Part shown: one piece after another, positions 10,726 to 22,600 of the stretch
Numbering within the stretch: position 1 is the stretch's first letter
Layout of the letters: every line of letters begins with the position of its first letter
NCBI GenBank assembly: GCA_032718475.1
Contig: JAUCBJ010005139.1
Location: 1-64,000, forward strand
DNA: 64,000 nucleotides
Reading direction: 5' to 3'
From: Nemertoderma westbladi
Taxonomy: Eukaryota; Xenacoelomorpha; Nemertodermatida; Nemertodermatidae
The notes under the pieces: model-generated
Databases searched by the model: none
Told to the model about the DNA's origin: nothing
Seen by the model: the letters and a program-made list of their open reading frames with translations, nothing else
Position numbers and translations under genes: made by a program

Positions 10726-13700
10726 GTAAGTTACTGGGATTCCGACACTGGTAAGTTGCTGGGATTCCGATACCGGTAAGTTACTGGGATTCCGATACCG
10801 GTAAGTTACTGGGATTCCGATACCGGTAAGTTACTGGGATTCCGATACCGGTAAGTTACTGGGATTCCGATACCGGTAAGTTACTGGGATTCCGATACCG
10901 GTAAGGTACTGGGATTCCGATACCGGTAAGTTACTGGGATTCCGATACCGGTAAGTTACTGGGATTCCGATACCGGTAAGTTACTGGGATTCCGATACCG
11001 GTAAGTTACTGGGATTCCGATACCGGTAAGTTACTGGGATTCCGATACCGGTAAGTTACTGGGATTCCGATACCGGTAAGTTACTGGGATTCCGATACCG
11101 GTAAGGTACTGGGATTCCGACACTGGTAAGTTACTGGGATTCCGATACCGGTAAGTTACTGGGATTCCGATACCGGTAAGTTACTGGGATTCCGATACCG
11201 GTAAGTTACTGGGATTCCGATACCGGTAAGTTACTGGGATTCCGATACCGGTAAGGTACTGGGATTCCGATACCGGTAAGTTACTGGGATTCCGATACCG
11301 GTAAGTTACTGGGATTCCGACACTGGTAAGTTACTGGGATTCCGATACCGGTAAGTTACTGGGATTCCGACACTGGTAAGTTACTGGGATTCCGATACCG
11401 GTAAGTTACTGGGATTCCGATACCGGTAAGTTACTGGGATTCCGATACCGGTAAGATACTGGGATTCCGATACCGGTAAGTTACTGGGATTCCGATACCG
11501 GTAAGTTACTGGGATTCCGATACCGGTAAGTTACTGGGATTCCGATACCGGTAAGTTACTGGGATTCCGATACCGGTAAGATACTGGGATTCCGATACCG
11601 GTAAGTTACTGGGATTCCGACACTGGTAAGTTACTGGGATTCCGATACCGGTAAGTTACTGGGATTCCGATACCGGTAAGTTACTGGGATTCCGATACCG
11701 GTAAGTTACTGGGATTCCGACACTGGTAAGTTACTGGGATTCCGATACCGGTAAGTTACTGGGATTCCGATACCGGTAAGTTACTGGGATTCCGACACTG
11801 GTAAGTTACTGGGATTCCGATACCGGTAAGTTACTGGGATTCCGACACTGGTAAGTTACTGGGATTCCGACACTGGTAAGTTACTGGGATTCCGATACCG
11901 GTAAGTTACTGGGATTCCGACACTGGTAAGTTACTGGGATTCCGATACCGGTAAGTTACTGGGATTCCGATACCGGTAAGTTACTGGGATTCCGCTACCG
12001 GTAAGTTACTGGGATTCCGATACCGGTAAGTTACTGGGATTCCGATACCGGTAAGTTACTGGGATTCCGATACCGGTAAGTTACTGGGATTCCGACACTG
12101 GTAAGTTACTGGGATTCCGATACCGGTAAGTTACTGGGATTCCGACACTGGTAAGTTACTGGGATTCCGATACCGGTAAGTTACTGGGATTCCGATACCG
12201 GTAAGTTACTGGGATTCCGATACCGGTAAGTTACTGGGATTCCGACACCGGTAAGTTACTGGGATTCCGATACCGGTAAGTTACTGGGATTCCGATACCG
12301 GTAAGTTACTGGGATTCCGATACCGGTAAGTTACTGGGATTCCGATACCGGTAAGTTACTGGGATTCCGACACTGGTAAGTTACTGGGATTCCGACACCG
12401 GTAAGTTACTGGGATTCCGACACTGGTAAGTTACTGGGATTCCGATACCGGTAAGTTACTGGGATTCCGATACCGGTAAGTTACTGGGATTCCGATACCG
12501 GTAAGTTACTGGGATTCCGACACCGGTAAGTTACTGGGATTCCGACACTGGTAAGTTACTGGGATTCCGATACCGGTAAGTTACTGGGATTCCGACACTG
12601 GTAAGTTACTGGGATTCCGATACCGATAAGTTACTGGGATTCCGACACTGGTAAGTTACTGGGATTCCGATACCGGTAAGTTACTGGGATTCCGATACCG
12701 GTAAGTTACTGGGATTCCGACACTGGTAAGTTACTGGGATTCCGATACCGGTAAGTTACTGGGATTCCGATACCGGTAAGTTACTGGGATTCCGACACTG
12801 GTAAGTTACTGGGATTCCGATACCGGTAAGTTACTGGGATTCCGACACTGGTAAGTTACTGGGATTCCGATACCGGTAAGTTACTGGGATTCCGATACCG
12901 GTAAGTTACTGGGATTCCGATACCGGTAAGTTACTGGGATTCCGCTACCGGTAAGTTACTGGGATTCCGATACCGGTAAGTTACTGGGATTCCGATACCG
13001 GTAAGTTACTGGGATTCCGCTACCGGTAAGTTACTGGGATTCCGATACCGGTAAGTTACTGGGATTCCGATACCGGTAAGTTACTGGGATTCCGATACCG
13101 GTAAGTTACTGGGATTCCGATACCGGTAAGTTACTGGGATTCCGACACTGGTAAGTTACTGGGATTCCGACACTGGTAAGTTACTGGGATTCCGATACCG
13201 GTAAGTTACTGGGATTCCGACACTGGTAAGTTACTGGGATTCCGACACTGGTAAGTTACTGGGATTCCGATACCGGTAAGTTACTGGGATTCCGACACTG
13301 GTAAGTTACTGGGATTCCGACACTGGTAAGTTACTGGGATTCCGATACCGGTAAGTTACTGGGATTCCGATACCGGTAAGTTACTGGGATTCCGACACTG
13401 GTAAGTTACTGGGATTCCGATACCGGTAAGTTACTGGGATTCCGATACCGGTAAGTTACTGGGATTCCGACACTGGTAAGTTACTGGGATTCCGATACCG
13501 GTAAGTTACTGGGATTCCGACACTGGTAAGTTACTGGGATTCCGATACCGGTAAGTTACTGGGATTCCGATACCGGTAAGTTACTGGGATTCCGATACCG
13601 GTAAGGTACTGGGATTCCGCTACCGGTAAGTTACTGGGATTCCGATACCGGTAAGTTACTGGGATTCCGATACCGGTAAGTTACTGGGATTCCGCTACCG

Positions 13701-16700
13701 GTAAGTTACTGGGATTCCGATACCGGTAAGTTACTGGGATTCCGCTACCGGTAAGTTACTGGGATTCCGATACCGGTAAGTTACTGGGATTCCGATACCG
13801 GTAAGTTACTGGGATTCCGATACCGGTAAGTTACTGGGATTCCGATACCGGTAAGTTACTGGGATTCCGCTACCGGTAAGTTACTGGGATTCCGATACCG
13901 GTAAGTTACTGGGATTCCGATACCGGTAAGTTACTGGGATTCCGATACCGGTAAGTTACTGGGATTCCGATACCGGTAAGTTACTGGGATTCGGATACCG
14001 GTAAGTTACTGGGATTCCGACACTGGTAAGTTACTGGGATTCCGACACTGGTAAGTTACTGGGATTCCGATACCGGTAAGTTACTGGGATACCGACACTG
14101 GTAAGTTACTGGGATTCCGACACTGGTAAGTTACTGGGATTCCGACACTGGTAAGTTACTGGGATTCCGATACCGGTAAGTTACTGGGATACCGACACTG
14201 GTAAGTTACTGGGATTCCGACACTGGTAAGTTACTGGGATTCCGATACCGGTAAGTTACTGGGATTCCGACACTGGTAAGTTACTGGGATTCCGATACCG
14301 GTAAGTTACTGGGATTCCGATACCGGTAAGTTACTGGGATTCCGACACTGGTAAGTTACTGGGATTCCGATACCGGTAAGTTACTGGGATTCCGATACCG
14401 GTAAGTTACTGGGATTCCGACACTGGTAAGTTACTGGGATTCCGATACCGGTAAGTTACTGGGATTCCGACACTGGTAAGTTACTGGGATTCCGCTACCG
14501 GTAAGTTACTGGGATTCCGATACCGGTAAGTTACTGGGATTCCGATACCGGTAAGTTACTGGGATTCCGATACCGGTAAGTTACTGGGATTCCGATACCG
14601 GTAAGTTACTGGGATTCCGATACCGGTAAGTTACTGGGATTCCGATACCGGTAAGTTACTGGGATTCCGATACCGGTAAGTTACTGGGATTCCGACACTG
14701 GTAAGTTACTGGGATTCCGACACTGGTAAGTTACTGGGATTCCGATACCGGTAAGTTACTGGGATTCCGATACCGGTAAGTTACTGGGATTCCGATACCG
14801 GTAAGTTACTGGGATTCCGATACCGGTAAGTTACTGGGATTCCGATACCGGTAAGTTACTGGGATTCCGATACCGGTAAGTTACTGGGATTCCGACACTG
14901 GTAAGTTACTGGGATTCCGACACTGGTAAGTTACTGGGATTCCGATACCGGTAAGTTACTGGGATTCCGACACTGGTAAGTTACTGGGATTCCGACACTG
15001 GTAAGTTACTGGGATTCCGACACTGGTAAGTTACTGGGATTCCGATACCGGTAAGTTACTGGGATACCGACACTGGTAAGTTACTGGGATTCCGACACTG
15101 GTAAGTTACTGGGATTCCGATACCGGTAAGTTACTGGGATTCCGACACTGGTAAGTTACTGGGATTCCGATACCGGTAAGTTACTGGGATTCCGATACCG
15201 GTAAGTTACTGGGATTCCGACACTGGTAAGTTACTGGGATTCCGATACCGGTAAGTTACTGGGATTCCGATACCGGTAAGTTACTGGGATTCCGACACTG
15301 GTAAGTTACTGGGATTCCGATACCGGTAAGTTACTGGGATTCCGACACTGGTAAGTTACTGGGATTCCGATACCGGTAAGTTACTGGGATTCCGATACCG
15401 GTAAGTTACTGGGATTCCGATACCGGTAAGTTACTGGGATTCCGCTACCGGTAAGTTACTGGGATTCCGATACCGGTAAGTTACTGGGATTCCGATACCG
15501 GTAAGTTACTGGGATTCCGCTACCGGTAAGTTACTGGGATTCCGATACCGGTAAGTTACTGGGATTCCGCTACCGGTAAGTTACTGGGATTCCGATACCG
15601 GTAAGTTACTGGGATTCCGATACCGGTAAGTTACTGGGATTCCGATACCGGTAAGTTACTGGGATTCCGATACCGGTAAGTTACTGGGATTCCGATACCG
15701 GTAAGTTACTGGGATTCCGATACCGGTAAGTTACTGGGATTCCGATACCGGTAAGTTACTGGGATTCCGATACCGGTAAGTTACTGGGATTCCGATACCG
15801 GTAAGTTACTGGGATTCCGACACTGGTAAGTTACTGGGATTCCGACACTGGTAAGTTACTGGGATTCCGACACTGGTAAGTTACTGGGATTCCGATACCG
15901 GTAAGTTACTGGGATTCCGACACTGGTAAGTTACTGGGATTCCGACACTGGTAAGTTACTGGGATTCCGATACCGGTAAGTTACTGGGATTCCGATACCG
16001 GTAAGTTACTGGGATTCCGATACCGGTAAGTTACTGGGATTCCGATACCGGTAAGTTACTGGGATTCCGATACCGGTAAGTTACTGGGATTCCGATACCG
16101 GTAAGTTACTGGGATTCCGATACCGGTAAGTTACTGGGATTCCGATACCGGTAAGTTACTGGGATTCCGATACCGGTAAGTTACTGGGATTCCGATACCG
16201 GTAAGTTACTGGGATTCCGCTACCGGTAAGTTACTGGGATTCCGATACCGGTAAGTTACTGGGATTCCGATACCGGTAAGTTACTGGGATTCCGATACCG
16301 GTAAGTTACTGGGATTCCGATACCGGTAAGTTACTGGGATTCCGACACTGGTAAGTTACTGGGATTCCGACACTGGTAAGTTACTGGGATTCCGATACCG
16401 GTAAGTTACTGGGATTCCGACACTGGTAAGTTACTGGGATTCCGACACTGGTAAGTTACTGGGATTCCGATACCGGTAAGTTACTGGGATTCCGATACCG
16501 GTAAGTTACTGGGATTCCGATACCGGTAAGTTACTGGGATTCCGATACCGGTAAGTTACTGGGATTCCGATACCGGTAAGTTACTGGGATTCCGATACCG
16601 GTAAGTTACTGGGATTCCGACACTGGTAAGTTACTGGGATTCCGATACCGGTAAGTTACTGGGATTCCGACACTGGTAAGTTACTGGGATTCCGATACCG

Positions 16701-18189
16701 GTAAGTTACTGGGATTCCGATACCGGTAAGTTACTGGGATTCCGATACCGGTAAGTTACTGGGATTCCGATACCGGTAAGTTACTGGGATTCCGACTACC
16801 GGTAAGTTACTGGGATTCCGATACCGGTAAGTTACTGGGATTCCGATACCGGTAAGTTACTGGGATTCCGATACCGGTAAGTTACTGGGATTCCGATACC
16901 GGTAAGTTACTGGGATTCCGATACCGGTAAGTTACTGGGATTCCGACACTGGTAAGTTACTGGGATTCCGACACTGGTAAGTTACTGGGATTCCGATACC
17001 GGTAAGTTACTGGGATTCCGATACCGGTAAGTTACTGGGATTCCGCTACCGGTAAGTTACTGGGATTCCGATACCGGTAAGTTACTGGGATTCCGATACC
17101 GGTAAGTTACTGGGATTCCGATACCGGTAAGTTACTGGGATTCCGATACCGGTAAGTTACTGGGATTCCGACACTGGTAAGTTACTGGGATTCCGACACT
17201 GGTAAGTTACTGGGATTCCGATACCGGTAAGTTACTGGGATTCCGACACTGGTAAGTTACTGGGATTCCGACACTGGTAAGTTACTGGGATTCCGATACC
17301 GGTAAGTTACTGGGATTCCGATACTGGTAAGTTACTGGGATTCCGATACCGGTAAGTTACTGGGATTCCGCTACCGGTAAGTTACTGGGATTCCGATACC
17401 GGTAAGTTACTGGGATTCCGATACCGGTAAGTTACTGGGATTCCGCTACCGGTAAGTTACTGGGATTCCGATACCGGTAAGTTACTGGGATTCCGATACC
17501 GGTAAGTTACTGGGATTCCGATACCGGTAAGTTACTGGGATTCCGACACTGGTAAGTTACTGGGATTCCGACACTGGTAAGTTACTGGGATTCCGATACC
17601 GGTAAGTTACTGGGATTCCGATACCGGTAAGTTACTGGGATTCCGATACCGGTAAGTTACTGGGATTCCGATACCGGTAAGTTACTGGGATTCCGACACT
17701 GGTAAGTTACTGGGATTCCGATACCGGTAAGTTACTGGGATTCCGACACTGGTAAGTTACTGGGATTCCGATACCGGTAAGTTACTGGGATTCCGACACT
17801 GGTAAGTTACTGGGATTCCGGTACCGGTAAGTTACTGAGATTCCGATACCGGTAAGTTACTGGGATTCCGATACCGGTAAGTTACTGGGATTCCGACTCC
17901 GGTAAGTTACTGGGATTCCGATACCGGTAAGTTACTGGGATTCCGATACCGGTAAGTTACTGGGATTCCGACACTGGTAAGTTACTGGGATTCCGATACC
18001 GTTAAGTTACTGGGATTCCAACACTGGTAAGTTACTGGGATTCCGACGCTGGTAAGTTACTGGGATTCCGACACCGGTAAGTTGCTGGGATTCTGCCACT
18101 GGTAAGTTGCTGGGATTCCGACACTCGTAAGTTACTGGGATTCCGACACTGGTAAGTTACTGGGATTCCGACACTGGTAAGTTACTGGG
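10711..18189 (+). repeat. 25-bp array of DAW1 exon end plus 5' splice site, about 299 copies
   Basis: The unit is GGGATTCCGATACCG (end of the exon, coding WDSDTG) plus GTAAGTTACT (start of the intron). The first copy is the genuine exon-intron junction at 10725/10726, and about 298 further copies follow without interruption. Almost every copy keeps the donor core GGTAAGT. Variation is concentrated in the exonic part (GATACCG, GACACTG, GCTACCG) and in one intronic base (TTACT, GTACT, ATACT). One 26-bp unit occurs near 16794. The array fills the intron up to the acceptor array with no other sequence. A tandem duplication spanning the splice junction, expanded later by unequal exchange, would explain it. 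Confidence 0.97.
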
Positions 18190-18399
18190 GTATTTGTATT
18201 GGATCCCTATTGGTTATATGTGTTTGTGTTGAAACCCTATTGGTTACAGGTGTTTGTATCGAAACCCTATTGGTTACAAGTGTTTGTGTTGAAACCCTAT
18301 TAGTTACAGGTGTTTGTATTAAAACCCTATTGGTTACAGGTGTTTGTATTGGAACCCTATTGGTTACAGGTGTTTGTATTAAAACCCTATTGGTTACAG
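18190..18399 (+). repeat. 30-bp array of 3' splice site plus exon start, 7 copies
   Basis: Seven 30-bp units (GTGTTTGTATTGGAACCCTA, then TTGGTTACAG). Each copies the first ~23 bases of the following DAW1 exon plus its acceptor. Six of the first seven unit ends lie in register (18219-18399); five of them are CAG|G acceptors (18249, 18309, 18339, 18369, 18399), while units 1 and 3 end TAT and CAA. The unit is ten codons and stop-free in the DAW1 frame, so any upstream acceptor would add multiples of ten residues. It abuts the donor array directly; the shortest GT-AG pair available is 18177-18249, 73 nt. Confidence 0.94.
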
Positions 18400-18572
18400 G
18401 TGTTTGTATTGGAACCCTATTGGGCCACGCCGATGAAGTTCTTGACGTTTCTTTCGACTCAACCGGTCAGTATATCGTCACCGCCTCAGCAGATTCGATG
18501 TGTCGAGTTTACGACGCCAATTCCAGGAAATGTATCTGTAAACTGGAGGGCCATGAAGGGGAGGTCTCTAAG
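18400..18572 (+). CDS. DAW1: DAW1 exon: WD repeat 6 and start of repeat 7
   Basis: The start is taken at the most downstream acceptor (TTGGTTACAG|G), whose first two bases complete the split glycine codon. It encodes [20 protein letters not shown], a [12 protein letters not shown] blade and [15 protein letters not shown], the start of the next blade. This matches human DAW1 repeats 6-7 without a gap, which is why I favour this start over the in-frame upstream acceptors. It ends on a codon boundary before donor GTGGGT. Both the exon's 5' end and its 3' end have been copied into neighbouring tandem arrays. Confidence 0.92.
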
Positions 18573-19022
18573 GTGGGTATAAGGTTGTGGGGCGAGCCAC
18601 GTAGGGAGGTCTCTAAGGTGGGTATAAGGTTGTGGGACGAGCCACGTAGGGAGGTCTCTAAGGTGGGTATAAGGTTGTGGGGCGAGCCACGTAGGTAGGT
18701 CTCTAAGGTGGGTATAAGGTTGTGGGGCGAGCCACGTAGGGAGGTCTCTAAGGTGGGTATAAGGTTGTGGGGCGAGCCACGTAGGGAGGTCTCTAAGGTG
18801 GGTATAAGGTTGTGGGGCGAGCCACGTAGGTAGGTCTCTAAGGTGGGTATAAGGTTGTGGGGCGAGCCACGTAGGGAGGTCTCTAAGGTGGGTATAAGGT
18901 TGTGGGGCGAGCCACGTAGGGAGGTCTCTAAGGTGGGTATAAGGTTGTGGGGCGAGCCACGTAGGTAGGTCTCTAAGGTGGGTATAAGGTTGTGGGACGA
19001 GCCACGTACGGAGGTCTCTAAG
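18573..19022 (+). repeat. 45-bp array of exon end plus 5' splice site, 10 copies
   Basis: The unit consists of intron start GTGGGTATAAGGTTGTGGGG, a linker CGAGCCACGTAGG, and GAGGTCTCTAAG, a copy of the exon's last 12 bases (EVSK). Ten copies follow the true junction, nine of them recreating AAG|GTGGGT. The last ends before GTTTCT. The unit is 15 codons and stays open until a TAG at 18696-18698, so the donors at 18573, 18618 and 18663 are all frame-compatible. Degenerate copies and an 18-20-base G run (19081-19098) continue to about 19165. A minus-strand ORF across the array is an artefact. Confidence 0.94.
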
Positions 19023-19192
19023 GTTTCTGGGATTACTGGGATAAGGGTTAGTGGGATAAGGTTGTGGGACGAGCCATGAGGGGGGGGGGGGGGGGGGGTT
19101 AAGGTGGCTATAAGGTTGTGGGACGAGCCACGTAGTGAGGTCTCTAGGGTGTGTATAAGGTTCCTCTAGCATAATTTTCCCTTTTATTTCAG

Positions 19193-19390
19193 GCCGTATT
19201 TAACCCACAAGGGACGCGTATACTGACCGCTAGTTCCGATAAAACCGCCCGTATTTGGGACGCCAGTACCGGTGTTTGTTTACAGAAACTAGAGGGCCAC
19301 ACTGACGAGATTTTTAGTTGCGCTTATAACTACGAAGGGACAATTATATTGACTGGTAGTAAAGATAACACGTGTCGGCTATGGAGATGA
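19193..19390 (+). CDS. DAW1: DAW1 terminal exon: WD repeats 7-8 and stop
   Basis: Follows a strong acceptor (CCCTTTTATTTCAG). It encodes [40 protein letters not shown] and [20 protein letters not shown], then CRLWR and TGA. The C-terminal CRLWR-stop is equivalent to the CRIWR end of vertebrate DAW1, so the C-terminus is complete. DAW1 acts in the cytoplasm and cilium, carrying outer-arm dynein for axonemal assembly. No frameshift or stop is seen in any of the five exons, so the gene looks functional despite its repeat load. Confidence 0.95.
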   Translation, partial: AVFNPQGTRILTASSDKTARIWDASTGVCLQKLEGHTDEIFSCAYNYEGTIILTGSKDNTCRLWR

Positions 19391-19670
19391 GAGACATTTA
19401 TATAGGCAAGTGGAAAGTGATTGTTTTAGTTTGGCAGTATTCTAAACTTACAATCATTATCGTGCCTATATCACCCATCGCTGCTATCTCTAAATGTCTT
19501 TCGCAAGTTGTAACAAAAATGGCAGCGAATATTATACATTAAATTTGCCAGTAATTTGGTTTTACGGTTCATATCGAGCTTATTTTGCTCGGAATGTAAC
19601 GACTTTTTTCTGTTCCACTTACATTTTTGGTATTTGACGTATTTTTTTTATATTTATATATTATGCTAAT

Positions 19671-19676
19671 AATAAA
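19671..19676 (+). terminator. Probable DAW1 poly(A) signal, first of ~300 repeated copies
   Basis: AATAAA lies 281 bases after the stop codon, a normal 3' UTR length. It sits in the first unit of the array that repeats this motif for 11 kb. It is the likely native signal, but any neighbouring copy could serve. Confidence 0.6.
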
Positions 19677-22600
19677 CTATATCCAATATATTATCCGATA
19701 TACTACATAATAAACTATATCCAATATATTATCCGATATAATATAATAAACTATATCCAATATATTATCCGAATATACTACAATAAACTATATCCAATAT
19801 ATTATCCGATATAATACAATAAACTATATCCAATATATTATCCGATATAATACAATAAACTATATCCAATATATTATCCGATACTACAATAAACTATATC
19901 CAATATATTATCCGATATACTACATAATAAACTATATCCAATATATTATCCGATATAATACAATAAACTATATCCAATATATTATCCGATATAATACAAT
20001 AAACTATATCCAATATATTATCCGATATAATACAATAAACTATATCCAATATATTGTCCGATATACTACAATAAACTATATCCAATATATTATCCGATAC
20101 TACAATAAACTATATCCAATATATTATCCGATATAATACAATAAACTATATCCAATATATTATCCGATATAATACAATAAACTATATCCAATATATTATC
20201 CGATATAATACAATAAACTATATCTGCAATATATTATCCGATACTACAATAAACTATATCCAATATATTATCCGATATAATATAATAAACTATATCCAAT
20301 ATATTATCCGATATACTACATAATAAACTATATCCAATATATTATCCGATACTACAATAAACTATATCCAATATATTATCCGATATAATACAATAAACTA
20401 TATCCAATATATTATCCGATATAATACAATAAACTATATCTGCAATATATTATCCGATACTACAATAAACTATATCCAATATATTATCCGATATACTACA
20501 ATAAACTATATCCAATATATTATCCGATATAATACAATAAACTATATCCAATATATTATCCGATACTACAATAAACTATATCCAATATATTATCCGATAT
20601 ACTACATAAACTATATCCAATATATTATCCGATATAATACAATAAACTATATCCAATATATTATCCGATATAATACATAAACTATATCCAATATATTATC
20701 CGATATAATACAATAAACTATATCCAATATATTATCCGATACTACAATAAACTATATCCAATATATTATCCGATACTACAATAAACTATATCCAATATAT
20801 TATCCGATATAATACATAAACTATATCATATATATTATCCGATATACTACATAAACTATATCCAATATATTATCCGATAAAATACAATAAACTATATCCA
20901 ATATATTATCCGATACTACAATAAACTATATCCAATATATTATCCGATATACTACATAAACTATATCCAATATATTATCCGATATAATACAATAAACTAT
21001 ATCCAATATATTATCCGATACTACAATAAACTATATCCAATATATTATCCGATATACTACATAAACTATATCCAATATATTATCCGATATAATACAATAA
21101 ACTATATCCAATATATTATCCGATATAATACAATAAACTATATCCAATATATTATCCGATATACTACAATAAACTATATCCAATATATTATCCGATACTA
21201 CAATAAACTATATCCAATATATTATCCGATACTACAATAAACTATATCCAATATATTATCCGATATAATACAATAAACTATATCCAATATATTATCCGAT
21301 ACTACAATAAACTATATCCAATATATTATCCGATATACTACAATAAACTATATCCAATATATTATCCGATATAATACAATAAACTATATCCAATATATTA
21401 TCCGATATAATACAATAAACTATATCCAATATATTATCCGATACTACATAATAAACTATATCCAATATATTATCCGATATAATACAATAAACTATATCCA
21501 ATATATTATCCGATACTACAATAAACTATATCCAATATATTATCCGATACTACAATAAACTATATCCAATATATTATCCGATATAATACAATAAACTATA
21601 TCCAATATATTATCCGATATAATACAATAAACTATATCCAATATATTATCCGATACTACAATAAACTATATCCAATATATTATCCGATATACTACATAAA
21701 CTATATCCAATATATTATCCGATATAATACAATAAACTATATCCAATATATTATCCGATATAATACAATAAACTATATCCAATATATTATCCGATACTAC
21801 AATAAACTATATCCAATATATTGTCCGATATACTACATAAACTATATCCAATATATTATCCGATATACTACAATAAACTATATCCAATATATTATCCGAT
21901 ACTACAATAAACTATATCCAATATATTATCCGATATAATACAATAAACTATATCCAATATATTATCCGATATAATACAATAAACTATATCCAATATATTA
22001 TCCGATATAATACAATAAACTATATCTGCAATATATTATCCGATACTACAATAAACTATATCCAATATATTATCCGATATAATATAATAAACTATATCCA
22101 ATATATTATCCGATATACTACATAATAAACTATATCCAATATATTATCCGATACTACAATAAACTATATCCAATATATTATCCGATACTACAATAAACTA
22201 TATCCAATATATTATCTGATATAATACAATAAACTATATCTGCAATATATTATCCGATACTACAATAAACTATATCTGCAATATATTATCCGATACTACA
22301 ATAAACTATATCCAATATATTATCCGATATACTACAATAAACTATATCCAATATATTATCCGATATAATACAATAAACTATATCCAATATATTATCCGAT
22401 ACTACAATAAACTATATCCAATATATTATCCGATATACTACATAAACTATATCCAATATATTATCCGATATAATACAATAAACTATATCCAATATATTAT
22501 CCGATATAATACATAAACTATATCCAATATATTATCCGATATAATACAATAAACTATATCCAATATATTATCCGATACTACAATAAACTATATCCAATAT

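Noticed and set aside
10711-18189. CRISPR array or coding WD-repeat expansion
   Set aside because: There are no unique spacers. A 25-bp period cannot preserve a reading frame and introduces stops; it is a splice-junction repeat in a eukaryotic intron.
18486-19172. 228-codon minus-strand ORF (repeated [15 protein letters not shown] words)
   Set aside because: Antisense shadow of the 45-bp donor array and the DAW1 exon.
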